Below, piece after piece: positions 38,041 to 53,000 of a stretch of 64,000 nt of DNA (position 1 is its first letter; the number at the start of each line of letters is the position of its first letter). The notes under the pieces are model-generated. The model was given only the letters and a program-made list of their open reading frames with translations, searched no databases and was not told the origin of the DNA. The position numbers were made by a program, and so were the translations under genes. Location: positions 1 through 64,000 of the forward strand of contig WJMH01000017.1 of NCBI GenBank assembly GCA_014728045.1. Direction: 5' to 3'. The stretch is from Candidatus Omnitrophota bacterium (GTDB taxonomy: Bacteria > Omnitrophota > Gorgyraeia > Tantalellales > Tantalellaceae).

Positions 38041-41000
38041 ATGAAAAATAATTGGTTTATATCGGGTGGAAGTGTCTCAAGAGAAGGAGGGGCTGCTTCC
38101 GGAAAAAAGAATAAGGATACCGCTCTTACTCAAAATGAAGGGCGAACTGCAGGCATGACAGACTGGAAACGTCGTCATGCTTTTTTTGTAAAATGCGTCA
38201 GCGTCGTGCTCACTGTTCTTTTTCTGCACCAGCAGGTGGGCTGGACGCAGCAGGGGCAGCCTGTCTGGCAGCAGGCCAAACCCAGAAGCTACAAAGAGCA
38301 GCTTGACCTTAACGGTATAAGGATACCGTATGAGACCGCGAGCATCCACGAATCCATGCACGGCGACAGTGAAGACGTGATCATACACATCCAGGACGCC
38401 CACGCCTCGCTTTCTGCGCAGCACTCGATAGCCAACCTTCTTGATTCTTTGGTGACCAACTATGACCTTGAACTTATCGCCCTTGAAGGCTCCCGGGGAT
38501 ACATCGACACCTCGCTTTTAAAGACATTCCCGAACAAGAAAGTGAGGAAGGACACGGCGGACTTCCTGATGCGCGAAGGCCGCATGAGCGCGGGAGAATT
38601 CTTCCAGATAGTGAATGACGGACCGGAGGTCAGTCTTTACGGCATCGAGGACGATTCGCTCTACCAGGATAACCTGGCAAGCTTCAGGCGCGTGGCTTCT
38701 TCCAGGGCGCTTCGTACCGAGAACATAAACGCCTTTCTGGAACAGCTTGAAGCGATGGAACCGAAGGTCTGTTCGGAGGGGCTGTGCACCCTTAACCGTA
38801 ACGCCGTCCTTCACAGGGAAGGAAGGATGAGCTTCACGGATCACTGGAAATACATCGAGCAGCTGGCACAGGTGCAGGAGATAGATATATCCGGGTACGG
38901 GGAGCTTTCCAAGCTTTTGAAGTCAATCCGTCTTGAGGAGAACATAGACTTCGCGCAGGCAAACAAGGAGCGCCGCAGGCTCATAAATGAGCTCAGCCGA
39001 GAGATGGACAAGGAGGAGCTGGAGGCGCTCGTGCTCAGATCACTTGAGTTCAAGCAGAACAAGCTTTCCCAGAAGGATTTCCACCTGTACCTTATAGACC
39101 TTGCCGAGAGAAAGGGCATACCCGCTACCGGATATGATAACCTGATAAACTTCACCAGATATGTATCCATCTACGAGTCGGTCGAACTGTTTCTGCTTTA
39201 CCGCGAGATGGCACAGCTTGAGGACAGGATAAGGGAAAAACTCTACCGTAACGCGGATGAAAAAGACCTTTTCAGGATGAGCAGGATGGCACGGCTTCTC
39301 AGGCAGCTTTACAACATGGAGCTGACCAATGACGAATACAACTTCATACGCGCCCATTACGAACAGTTCAATGCCGCCGAATGCGCCTCCTTTATTAAGA
39401 ATAGCTGCCGCAAGTACGGGGTGCCCGTTATGGCGGGTTACGATCTGGGAAGCATATTCTCCGAAAAAGAGATAGCAGAGGCGATGGATTTTTACCTCGA
39501 TGCCGAGGCGAGGAACGAATCCATGCTCGCCAACACCATAAAAAGGATGCGCGCTGAGGGCAAGCATGTCGCTGCGCTTATTACCGGAGGCTATCATACC
39601 AATGGTCTTACCGACCTTATGCGCAGGAAAAAGCTTTCGTACCTTGTCGTTATACCCAAGTTCGAAGCCGGGAAGGAAAGGCCTTACGTAGCCATACTGA
39701 CCAACAAGAAGAAAGCCTACGAGAAGCTTCTGGATACCGGCAGGTACCAGCTTGCCGTGGAGGCGTATTTCTCATCAGCCAGAGGAGATCTCGCCATGCT
39801 GAAATCCGGACTGTTCCACGCTCTGGGCCAGGCTGTTATAGAAGGCATGAGCACCGATGAGATCAAATCACGCTGGCTTAAGTCCTACGGCGACAGATAC
39901 GCTCAGCTCGAAGTCCAGGGGAAACTTAAGGAGATGCCGTTCGACCCGGTTACCCCCTCGGAATTCGAGGACTTCCTTAGAAACAGGATAGCCGTGGAGA
40001 GGATCGGTAATACGGCGGTCATAGCGGATAAGACCGAAGAAGGGATATCCTTTATTTCTCTTGCACGCAGGGGCGAATATTTCGTTTTCAATCCCGCTTC
40101 CAGGGCGCAGAGGGAAGTTTTTCTCGCAAGACGTGAAGCGGCCACCGCCGAAGAAGAATCAGCGAAAGAGTTCGCCAGGCAGCTTGAGGCGATGAGAGGG
40201 GATCTGGCGGACATCAAGGACATGCTCGCGCAGATGGTCGGCGGGAGAGAGCAGCTCCTCTCGGCGATAGCAAAAACCTCAGCCGACGATATAAGAGAGA
40301 GGCTTTCCGATCCGGCTGAAGCGACCGACGAAGAGATCATATCCAAGCTCAGGGCCAAGAGGATCAGTGTTCCGAGGAACTGGAAAGAGGATCCGGAGCT
40401 TGCCGAGAACGTTCGTGACCTTATAGCAAGGGTGAGGCGCCAGAGGCGGCCTTCGCCGGTAGCGATGGAGGGTGCAGAAGGCAAACAGCCTCTTTTCAGG
40501 GCCGAAGCCAAGATAGGTCCCCAAATGGGTGTCGAGGTCTGGAATATTACGGCTGTCGAAGCCGAAGGGGAGCTTGACGGAGAACTCGTGAAGATACTTC
40601 AGGACGCCCTCGGGCAGGCCAGTGCGAACCTGGCTGAAATGGGATACATGAATATCACCATACAAACAGGCGGTGCCAGCGCGCTGGATATGACCACGCA
40701 GGACGAGGATGTGCTTGAAATAGATATACGCGTTCTTGAAGCGGTGAAGACAGCTATAGATACCCGTGCCAAGAGAACAAAGAAAGAAGAATACGACCAG
40801 ATGAGAGCATCTTTCATCAACGCTCTTGCATGGATGCTTAACCATGAAGTACGTCACGCCGTTCTCAGGACCGATAGTGACGCAGAAGAGATAGCGGTGA
40901 TCGCGCATGATATACAGGATTATCTGTTGCTTGAGGCGAACACAAGACGTTCGCTTGACTGGCTTCTTTCCACGAGGAATAAGAACGGTGTAGACAGCGC

Positions 41001-44000
41001 TAATTTCGACGCTGTGCTCCGTATAGCACAGAAGGGTTTTCAGCAAAGAATGGACGCTATAGGCGAGACCGCCGTCGCAAGCGATATGGCTCAGAGCCAG
41101 GCGCTTGAGCTGCTGGATGTGATAGATGGTTACCTTTCCGATATGCGTCCCGAAGGGAAAGGTTTTATAGCGGCAGCAATGGAAAGAGGCGAAGAGCTGG
41201 AAGCGGCACAGGAAATAGGAAGACTTTTCAACGAGATAGACCTGGCCGAGAACAGGGCGCAGTCCAAGATAAGCGGAGAAGTCCGGAATGTTGAGTGGCT
41301 GACCGAAGAGGAGAACGCCGTAAGAAAACAGGTCATGAAGGCTAAGACCAGGCGTGATATATTCGTAGCTTTGGGCTTCGAGGAACCCAGATCGCTTGAT
41401 AACCCCGAATATATCAGATCGCTTGCAAGCGAGGACGCCAAAAAGGTCACTGTTGAAGAGCTCCAGCGAAGACTCGATATATATTCCAACCCGAAGTTCG
41501 GATTCCACATAAATCTTTACGGCGCGAAAAGACCGGGCCTGGCCCTTATCGACAGGTACCCCGGCAGTAATTCTTTCAGGCAGAGGATGAAAGCCATCAG
41601 CGAACTCAACCAGCAGCTTTGCGATGAATACGGGATAAACATGGAAGAAGCCCCCGGGGAATATTTCGGCAAGTATCTTGTGGCCGTGAACCATCGCAAC
41701 CTTACGCATTCCTGGGCCGAAGTTGAAAAAGACGCCGAAAGAAGGAGAAGGCAGTATAACAAGGACTTGGAAGCCGGTGAAATAGTTATTGCCAGAGCTG
41801 AAGAAGAAGCGGCACCCGCCGAAGAAGAGGAAGCGGCGCCTGTTGAAGAGGAGGCGGCACCCGCCGAGGAAGAAGCGGTTATCGTGCCTCCCCAGAGCAT
41901 AGAAGAAGCCATTGCCAGGATAAACGCCGTTGACATTGCCCGGCCGGGCGCGAAAAAACTCATGTTAAGGGAGCTGGGGTTCGACCCTGATAGCCCCATT
42001 TCTCCGAAGTATATAAGGTTTTTGGCGAGTGAGACCGAAGAAGGTTTCGGTATGAAGGCCAGACCCGTCGGCGCCGAAGAGCTAAAGAACAGGATACTCG
42101 CCATACTGGACCTGGGGATACTGGTCTCTCCGTCGGTGGGAACCTCCTTGCTTGACCGTCTTTCAAGCAGGTATCTCAGGCTAAAAAAGGAACTCATAGA
42201 ACGGCTTAACAGTGAGTTCTTCACCGAATATGATATTACCGAGGAAGAGCTTCTTACCTCCGAAAAGATACGCAAGATCGTAAAAGACATAAAGGACCCC
42301 GATGAGAAACTCATAGATCGCGATGTAGCCCGGAGGGAAAAATACGCCGACAGGAGGATCGAAGGGGAAGCCGAGGAAGAGGCCGTAGCGCCTGAGGTTC
42401 CCGAAGAGCCCGTTACTCCGCCGGTCGCCATCTCACCGGTCAGGATCGCGGTCGATCTTACCGATGCAAGAAAACGGCTCGAGGCGATAAGGGACGAACT
42501 CCGGGAAGTTGTGGACGGGGTCAAGAAAGGTATATTCGCCGATTACAAGGAATCGGTGGCCCCAGGTCTGGACGCAAGGTCACCGTATTTAAGGCTCGGG
42601 GACAATATCGCCAGGGTAAAGCAGAGGCGCCACTGGGCGCTTGCCGAACTATTACGCAGCAGGGACCTGCTTGAACGCGTTGAAGAGGCGATAAGGGAAG
42701 TTGACGAGGCCGCAGAGGTCGGCACGCCCGAAGCGGCAGAAGGTATAGAGGATATGGTGTCCGGCATAGAAAGGACCAGGGGTGCCTTGCGCGGGAACAT
42801 AACCGAGCAGGCTTATTTCTATTCAGCTCCCGGAGAAGCAAAGGAGTACAGCGACTCCTACCGGGAAGATTACGCCAAGGTCATCGCTGAGCTCGAGGCG
42901 GAGGAATTTACCCCGGAAAGGGCCGTGGCCGAACTGGATGAGATTCTGAACTGGTTGCGCGGGAAGATCGACGCGGTAGGTTACGGTATTGCCGATGACT
43001 ATGCTAGATCAGTCGCGGTCGAGGATGATGCTGCATCCCCGTATCGCCATGCCGGAGAGGGCGTTGAAAAAGTAAAACAGAGGCGCCACTGGGCGCTTTC
43101 CGAGTTCGTAGAGGCGCACGGGCTGTTGGACGCGGCTATCGCGGCACGGGAATACGCCCTTGAAGCGTCAGAAGAAGGATCGGATATCACCCCTGATCAG
43201 GTGGCAGAGAGAGTTCTATCGCTCATAAAGGACGGCAGGCAGTTCAGGCGTTCGGTTAGGTCAAGGGCCAATGAGTATTCCGCCCCGGGGGAACAGGTCG
43301 AGTACAGCGCTGGATACGAAACAGATTACGCATGGGCGCTTGATAAGCTGGGGGTAGAAAGGGTCATTCCCCCTGAGGAAAGACCTGTGGATCTGGCGGC
43401 CATGGCGGCGGAAAGGATCGCCGAAATAGAGGAAGCGGTGGATTTTCATATCAGTGAAATGCAGGGTTCCGATCAGATGCAGGGACTTCTGCCCGCACTT
43501 GATGACATGGACGGGCCCATAGTCAGTGCCATCGATAAAATACTGAACGAAGAGTTCGATGAAGGTGATTTCCGAGGGTTTTTTGAAATGGGAGAAGTCC
43601 TGAGCTCGCAGCTCAGTGAAATAGAGTTCAATAATGACCAGATAAGCGCAAGCGGCCAGAGGCTCATAAGGCGCCTGGACGATGCCGCCGATCAGCTTCC
43701 CGCGGAAGCTGAAAGAGTGAGAGAGAAATTCAGGCAGGCGCGCCGTCTCAACGCGGAAATAGAGGAGATAATTAATAATAACAGGCAGCGCCTCGAGAAT
43801 ATGCGCAGAGTGCTGCGGGAAAAACTCGCGCGTCGCGGGATACGGGAACTGGGCAGGCAGATAGCGCTTTATTCAGATCACGCCGATAAAAGGCTCGAGA
43901 GGGTAAGTGAGGTCGAAAGAGATGTCGACGAGGCCATAGCCGAAGCTGAAAGAGAGAAGACCCCCGAAGCGGTAGAAAAGGTCTTTCTGTACGGTGACGG

Positions 44001-47000
44001 TATTGAGCGCGGCGAAAAATTATTCCAGTCAAATTCGATCGACAAGTTCAAGAAGGAAGCTTTCAGAAGGCAGCTTTCCGAGATAGCCGCAATGCTCGCC
44101 GAAGAAGACAGGCCCCTGGAGAACGAGCTCGCCTCCGAGATCGAGCAGGTAGAACAGAAGCTCGCTGACGGGGCAGGCCGGCTGGATGAGGCCGTCAGGA
44201 GGATAGTCGAGGATTTTGACGTTGAACCGGTCACCGGACCGACCGAAGAAGACCTGGAGCAGGCTAGGGCTTCATGTCAGGAGCTGGAGGGTATTATCGA
44301 CATGCTGCGCGGTGAACTCAGTCTCATGCAGTCAATGCTCGAGGGTGCCGAGGTCAGACTCAACCAGAGTCTTGATGAAAATGGAGTGGTCCAGAACCTG
44401 GAACTTGCGGGTGTCATCAAGAATACCATTGATTCCACGCATAACCCCGATGCCGACAGAATAGGACATGAGCTTTCTTCGCTCGATGAAGGCTCCATAA
44501 GGAGCCAGCTGGGGGATGCCGCGAGTGTGCTTCCCGCGGATGATGGGACTCTTAAGAGGACACGTGATAAACGCATTCAGGCCATGAGGGAATACGGCGC
44601 CGTGAAACGCCAGATAAGAAGTCTTCTTGCCCTGATCGAAGGGGAAGCGGAACCGGTAGCTATCGTAGATGATATGGAATTCGTAGGAGGAGCCGCTCCG
44701 GAAGGGGTGCAACCCCCTGAAGCTGAAGGCAGCATGGAAGCCTACGACCGGATAGAGGAAAAGCTCGATGAACTCATAGGTGAGATGGAAGAGATAAAAA
44801 GAGAGGCCACGGACAACGAAGAGAAAGTTCAGCAGGCCCTTCTGGGTGATGACATGGGTTCGGCAACGGAACTTGCCAGGAGGGTGGAGCGCGAGATAAG
44901 CGCGAACATGCGCCCGCGCAACAACGAGATAAAGGGCGAAATAGAATCGGAGAACGAAAGGCTGCCCGTGGTCGTCTGGCCCGCAGGCAGCGGAGGCAAC
45001 GAAAGGCTGATGCAGGTCTCCAACAAGATAGAAGAAGCCAATGCCAGGAACCAGGAACTGGCGGAGCTTCTGGATAACATACTTCAGCGCCTGGGGCCAG
45101 CCGAAGAGATAGAGCCGGTTAAGGTACCCGAAGTGGAAGAGCCCGAAGCTCCTGAAGTAGCCGCTATTGAAGGCGAGGGAGAAGGCGTTCTTGAGCCCGA
45201 GATCGTGCCCGCGGTCAAGATGGCCGAGAGAGAACCCGGTCTTCTCGATGAGATCCGCAGAAACTATAAAGGATCCTCTGACAGGATAGAAAGTGTTCTG
45301 GCAAGGCACGCCGAGGTAACAGGCGATCTGCAGAGCGCGAAAGATACCCTGCAGGAAGCCATAGACAGCGGTATGGAAGAGACTTCCAAGCCTTCCGTTG
45401 ACGCCTTAAGGATGAAGGTGGCCCGTCTTGAAGAGACCGAAGAGAGTTTCCGGACCCCGGAATACGATCCCGATACGGGAGAGCTTTCCAACGCGGAGAA
45501 CTTTATAGACCCGTTCGATCAGTTCTATTATTCCGTTGTGCAGCAGTACGACAAGTGGCTAAAGGATCAGAGGGAGGTCAGGAAAGAGCCATTGCTTAAC
45601 GAAAAGGTAGACAAGGTGTTCGATCTACTGGAGACGAACCTTGTCGGTTTCATTGCCGCTGATTACAAGGATTACGGTTTCGACAGTATGGAGATACTCA
45701 CCGGGGAGAAAATGGAACGGCTGAAAGAGTTCGCGCTTCAGACCATTCTCGCCCGGGAGACACAGCCGGCAACGCCGGAAGCTGTGGCAATGATCAAAGT
45801 GCTCATAGACCGCAGGCTCAACGAGTTCTTTATGCCCGGGGTGACCGGCCAGGAAGAGAAAGCCGCCGAGGTGAAGAGCAGAGTGAAGCAGTATCTGGGA
45901 GGCGAAGGAACTCCGCTTCTGCGCAACGTTGTCATACTGACCCTTCTTGGGCGGCCGGATCCGGAGAACGAGGCCAACCGGCTTTTTGTTCCCGAAGACG
46001 TACCTGTTGAACAGGCGGATGAAAAGATGAGGGATATGGAGGCCAGGTTCGCCGCCATAGCCGCAGAAGTGAACGACATATGCGGCAAGCTGGGCGGGAA
46101 TATGGTCGAACTGACCTTCATGGAATTCCAGCTCGAGTATTTGGGTTACAGACTTGACCTGGCGAGTGAGGCGGTCAGTGAAGCCCGGGGAAAATACGCG
46201 GCTGAGCCTACCGATGAACTTGCAAAGAATTTAGAGCAGCTCGAGGCGGAGCACAAACGTCTTGAGGATCTGATCCATCCGATAGAAGAGAAACAGCTTG
46301 AACTTGAAGGCACCTCGGCCAAGCTGAGACTGCAGCTCATAGAAGTATTGACCAAAGACGGTGCTTTCCCGGAGCTAAAGACGGTTCCCAAGGACACCCT
46401 GGCGGATAAACTGGACAGGGCCCTGGGCGCGGGCGGCAAGATACGCAATACACTTAAGATGTTCCTGGGCTCAACCCTGGTCATGGTCTGTGTTTCCTGC
46501 GCGCCCCTGCAGCACTCGGTACGTAACGTGCCGCTCAGTCAGGAAAGGCCGGTGGCCGTTAAGAGCGTGGAAAAAGATGAGAAAGCTGAAAAGGAGAAAA
46601 CCGAGGCCGAAAAAGCGCCCGAAGCGGAAGTGGAGCTTCCCGAGTTCGTGCCGGTAATACCGGAAGTTCCCTCACCCCTCAAGCCGGGAAGGGTCACCGT
46701 GGTAAAAAGGACAAGGGCTCCTCCGGCTGCCGAAAGAACGGTACGCGTGGAACCCTGGCACGGCGGGGAGACTTTCCAGCAGGCTTTCAGGGGAGGATTA
46801 GAAGGAGAGGGCGAGCCCGGTGACGTTATAACAGATCCCTTTATGCTTCTCGATGCCGGTAAACGCAAAGTCGTGTTCCCGAAAGTGGAGGATTTTTTCG
46901 TAGAAGAGGGCCTGAACGCTAAGACCCCGGACGGGGATGATTACAGGTGGAAGTTCTACACCGAGAGGCCGCATTGGTACTCGAGCAGGCCGCAGGTGGT

Positions 47001-50000
47001 CTACAGAGATAAGGCGGGCAGGTGGTTCGTAAAAACCGAGTATGTCAAAGGTAAAAGCGTCGGTTTCGATGTTGCAGAAGACAAGGACGAGGTGGCGGTG
47101 CCCATCGCGAACCTGAGGGCTCTCATAGTCATGCTCATAAAGGACGGTACGATAACGCGCGTTCAGGACAACCATCCCGACATAGACACGGTCTACCGTG
47201 TGAACCGCCCGAAGCTCGTGTGGGTGCATAAACGCCAGCCCGGCGAGGAAGAGGTAACGGGAGGCGAGTTCTTTATCCCGGCGCAGGTATTCTCCTTCGC
47301 GTCGATGGCCGAATACGAGTATAAACGCGGTCTTGCGTACATGGAGAACGGTGACGCGGTTAAGGCTTACCAGATGTTCGAGGAGTCCATGAGAACGGTC
47401 GCCAGGGATTTCGGCCTCAGCGAGGAACAACTGGCAAAGCTCAACAGGCATCTCGAGAAAGCCGAGTTCTCGGAAGCCTACGAGATGATAGAGACAGCTT
47501 CGGAGAAAAAGACGATGACACCTGAGCTTGAATCCGGTCTGGAGATAGCGGATGAGGTGGCCGATGAGCTTAAGGACATGAAATCGGACGTTGAAAAATA
47601 TATAGCATTCTTCGTTGACAGGTTCCAGCAGGTGAACCTGGCGGTGCCCGACGACTATGTCGCGGCGGAGTATCTCCCGTATATTCATGAAGCCACAGCG
47701 GCCGTAAGAGAAGTGCAGGAAGAGCTCACCTTCAACGAGATAATGCGCGCTCTCAGGAACGCCCAGGAGAGCGGAAGGGGTGCCGCTTTAAAGACCATAC
47801 CCTACAAGAACCCCTTGATAGATCCTATGAAGACATTGGGACAGACAAGGCTTTTATATAACGGCGCTTCGATATACGCGGGAGACAAAGAGGGGACCAA
47901 GGGCCTCTGGGTATCATTCGGCCCGTGGGGTGTCACCGTCGGTGTCAAATACAAGGCGCATATAGGCAAGGGTGAAGCGGCCATCTTCAGCCACATAACA
48001 AGGGGTATAACCCAGCAGGAAGAAGTGCCCATAGTTTTCCTCCCCGCCGAAAAAGGTTCCGAGGATATGTGGGACACGATAAGGATAACCGGCAAGCACC
48101 TTCTTTTCCTGATACCCATAGCGGGAGCGCCAATAGGGTCCGGCCTGGATTCACTTTATGAAGGCACCATAGTGCAGGGGCAGGTGGACGAACTTATGGA
48201 AAAACTTCCCGGAGGCGCGCCTCAGCAGGACAGGAACCTGCAGGTATTTTCCGATGAGGATAATGACAAAGGTTCTCTGAAGGTAGATGAGCTGGAATAC
48301 TTCAGTTATCCCGGTATGAGCGCTGAAGCCGTAAAAAAAGCGGGTCTGGAACAGGTCGTGCCTTACAGGTTATGGAGTCAGCTGTCCAAGCATAAGCATC
48401 CCATGGACGTTAACGGTGACGGCGTTGTCAACGAGGATGACCTGAGGACGCCTCTTAAGGACCTCTCCGAGGAAGCCCAGAAAAGAATAATCGATACCCT
48501 GGCCGTGAGCGTTATCGGACATCCCCTTCTTGCGGAGCCGGGTGAAGGCGTAGAGGTTACCGACCTTATGAAGAAACAGAGGAAGAGGGTCACCGACCTC
48601 ATTAACGGCAAGGACGCCGACGGCAGGGATGTGCGTCCGGCCACGGTAACGGACATACTGACGGTATTTTTTGACAGCAAGGACTGGGAGAACGCCAGTT
48701 ACGCTGTATTGCGCAGGGACGGACGCAAGACATCATACCTCATGAACAGGGTGGTGTGGAACATATTCCGCCAGAGAAAGGCCATACCGCGCTCGGCCCA
48801 GTCGGCGGACGGCACGGACAACGTGGTCATAATACCCGTTTTCAATTCAGACGGGGCCGCGCCCCATTATTACCAGGCGATGATAGAAGAGCATTATGAT
48901 GAGAACGGCGCACCCGTAGAGACTAAGATCCAGGACGGCCAGAGAGAGGGGACGGGCAACCTGATAAGGGCCATACGTCTTTCCGGAGGCAATGTCAGGC
49001 ATGTTGTCACCACGCCTGTGATACTGCCCGAAGAAGAGGAGATACCGGACAGGTTCACATATAAGAAGGTCATTTTCGATAACGGCCAGTTCACCGGCCG
49101 GATGAGCCACATAGAGGTCCATAAAGACCTGCAGGGCAGGAGGGTTCGCACCATAGAAAGGCTCTATGCCGTGCAGCCGGACGGGGAAAGAACGCTTTCC
49201 AGGGTATACGTGACCGTAGAGGACGCCGACGGAAAGGTGATAAATTCATATGCGATAGAACCGGCTCCCGGGAAGGAAGCGGTAGTCGAGGTCCCCGAGG
49301 TGCGCGACAGTGAGGACAGGACCAAGATAATCACTTCCCTCAAGTTCCAGGGACTGATAGCGGTTATCCCCGGCGGGCAGGTACAGGCCGAAGAGATGTA
49401 CGCCGGCACCATCAATATGACGCTGACCGGTGCGGATATAGCTGATGGAGCGCTCACGCGCATGCGCACTGTCGATGTCGAAAAAGCGGGAGAGATAGCC
49501 GGTTACAGTTATCCCGCCGGAAGCAAGGTTTACCTGGAGATGTCCGAGGATGGAAAACGTCTCATAAAACTGTCGATACTCGGTCCGGAGAAAGCCGAGG
49601 GCATACGAGAGTTCATAGTTTCTTTTGAATCGGCCAAAGACGGCAAACTCGATTTCGACAGGGAGAAGATGACGGTTTCAGGTTATGACGCCTTGAGGGC
49701 AAGGGGCCTTGCTGTGGAGATAAGAGGCGAGGCGGTATTTCCATCCGGGGCACGCGAGCTGGACCAGGGTTCACGCCTTGTGCGCATAGACAGCTATGAT
49801 ATCACAGGCGGCAAGAAGGTCTTCAAGCAGCAGGAGATAACCATATACAATCCCAACGGCAGGCGTAACGTCACCTACGTTCTGAACAACGAGAACGACG
49901 AAGTGCATATCATAGACGGCGAAGAGCTGCGTGACCGCCAGGTCGGCGTGGGTAACGTGCACATCATAGCGGGCGAGAGGATCGAGTTCCGCGGCAGGGT

Positions 50001-53000
50001 ATACCAGCGCCATGATCCGGTCGCCGGGTCCCTGAAGATAAATACCGGGGCCAAAGACCCGGAAGTGATACCGCTCCCGACGGTAAGCAGGAGGGCAAGA
50101 AGCGTATTCGCCGGATCCAGCGTGACCTATACATACGGTCCCGATGGCAAGGGGATAGTGGATATCTCATTCTATTCGCCGATGAACCTGGAAACAGGCG
50201 AGCCGGGGTACAAGATAGCTTCTTTCAGTAACCCGGACGGGTTCCCTCAAGGAGTGGACTCCTTCGATGCCGATACCGGCACTGTCAAGGGTTACAAGAC
50301 GGTCATGATACTCCGTTCACCGGCGAAAGAAGAGGCTCCCGCCGATGCCGACAAGGACGGCGTCAGTGATGCCGAAGAAAAGCCGGCCGAAGGGCCTGAG
50401 GAAGCGCCAAAGGGACACATTGATGTTTCCGGTCAGGAGGCCATGTTCAACGCAGAGACGGTGAAGCTCAATGAGGGCAGCACCATGGATGTTTTCAGGG
50501 TATACGGCCCGGACGGCTCCTTCCTGCGCACGGTACATGAGATAGTGGATCCGGTAAGGGGCACCATTTTCTATACGGCCGAGGAAGCCAAGCCCGGCAG
50601 GGTCTTTGTAGGTTACGAGAGGGACGGTGTCAAGTTCCCCCAGCAGGAGATTTGGTCGGGCAAAGTGGAAGCCAGCAGCATCGCGGGCGACAGGATAGCG
50701 ACGGTGGAGAAGCGGAACGGTCTTGCGTATACGCAGTATGTTGATGACGCGGGCCTTTTAAAGCGTGCCGGGGAAGACCCCACGCTCGGAGGCCGTGTTT
50801 TCGTGGCGCCTGCGGATAACCCCGATAGTCCTATTCGGGAGATCACCGGGGTTACGATAACCCCGGGCAAGGTGGGGGATGAAACCGGAAGGACGTTGAC
50901 CGAAATAGGTTATTCCGCCGACGGTAAACTGGTGTATACGAGGTATACCGATAACCTTGCTGTTCTGAGAGAAGCAGGCCTTAATGCGGGTTTATCCGGC
51001 AGGATATTCGTAGCCGGAGCTTCGGATAAAATGCGTCCGGTAAAAGAGGTCGCGCATGTAATCGTCAAGGACGGGTCAGTAGAGCCTGCGCCCGGGACAA
51101 AAGGGGAAATAACCCTCTCTTCGATGGCTTATGATAAGGGCATGGCATATATCTCTTATACGAACGATCCGGCGGCGCGCGAGGCCCTGGCCTCGATAGG
51201 ACAGGAGCAGGCGGCGGGCCGCACGTTCATGGCCCCGGAAAGGGATACCGACCATCCCCTGCAGGAAATCACGGGAGTCAAGGTCACACCGGGTGCGATC
51301 ACCGGTCTCGAGAACAAAGTGGTGGTCTCCAATATGGGATATCACAACGGCATGGTATACACCCGGTATGTTGATAATGCCGCCGCTCTGCGCAAGGCGG
51401 GGCTCTCTCCGGCACTCGGCGGCAGGACCTTTGTCGCGCCGCTGACCGACAGGACCAGGGCCATACGTGAAGTCGAAGGCGCGAAAGTAGCCGACGGCAA
51501 GGTTGCCGATACCGGCAAGGTGATAGCAAGGATAGGCTACAGGCGCGATGCCGCCACCGGACAGGTTTTTGTTTACACCCTCGACCTCAGGACGAATCAG
51601 GTCTTTGTCTCCACGATCGAGAGGAAGGACCGCGCCCTTCTCAGGGTGAGCGGAGTGGATATACTCAACGGCATGGTCAGGCCCGATCCCGCCCAGCAGG
51701 ATGAGATGATGTACTACTACGATGAGGCGAGCGACCTTGTATACATGTACGATATAGGCACCGAAGAAATATTCGCCGCTTCCATGGACAGGCCCGACAG
51801 GGCAATAATGGAGGTCATGGGCCCCGAGTTCACAAAGAAGGCGGACGGCACGATCGCCATGACCGGCGAGGCCAAGGTGGTAAGAAGGATAGGATATGAC
51901 GGCCGCGGCTTCGTTTACACGCAGTATACCGGTGATGTGGATGTGCTGAGGCAGGCGGGGCTTACGCCGGATATGGCAGGCAAGGTCTCCGTCGCGCTTG
52001 AAACCAACATGAGAAGGCCGATCATGGAGGTCGGAGGAGTGAGAGTGGATGAGGGCGAAGTCCTCGACCAGGAGAGAATGACCATCCTTAAACGCATAGG
52101 GTATGACGACCTGGCAAATCCCGCGGCGGTTTACGTCAGGCAGGTGGCAAGCGGCAACACGTTCAAGTACGGCAATATCCGTCTTGATGAGAGAGGCAAT
52201 TTGCTCGACCCGGTACTCCAGCACCAGGTTGACGGGGTTAAGATAAACGCCGACGGCACCGTGGATACCACCGACGAGGTAGCCCTGGCGCGTTTTGAGA
52301 TCGAAGACGGGGTGGTCAAGGCCAAAGTGCTGCTTGAGCCGGATGAAACAGGTAACCTCAGATATGAATACGATAATGTTATTGTTCCCGGCAATGTCAT
52401 AGGGCGCATAATCCGCATCGTAAAAGAGGACGGCCAAATAGAAGAAGTGAGGTATTACGGTGATACTTCCCGTATAAGCGGCAAGACCTACAGGGACGCT
52501 TCGGGCGAGGAGGAGCTCGTGACCAGATACGCCTACAGGGGCGATCACATATATGAATTCAACGGGCTCATAGACGCTGTCCGGAGAGACTGCTGTATGG
52601 TCTACGAGGATGACTGGACGGTGCTTGAAGTGCGCAGGGGCGTTACATACGACAGTGATACCGGTGAGGTTACCCTGGAGGGCGAGAAGGTAAGTTTCGA
52701 GCAATTCATAGGAAGAGAGCTTAAGGACCTTATTTACACAGAGCGCGTGGACGTGGAGCAGATGACCAAAGAACAGTTCTACTCGGCGCTGTACTGGATG
52801 GACCTGGTCCTTAACGTTCCGGCTACGGAGCGCCCGGCGCTCATAAAAAGCGCGCAGAAAATGAGGGAACTGGCCATAGAGCAGTTCGTGGGGACACAGT
52901 CCACTCCGAGGGAGGATTTTTCCGGGCACACCTTCAACCTTTCGACCAGAGAAGGAGGGGATTTCATAGGTACCGCTCTTTACTGGGGAGGACTTCACCA

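Noticed and set aside
48253-48291. Acidic loop DEDNDKGSLKVDEL as a second EF-hand
   Set aside because: The conserved Gly is one position late, so it fits the 12-residue loop poorly; only the loop at 48406 was kept.
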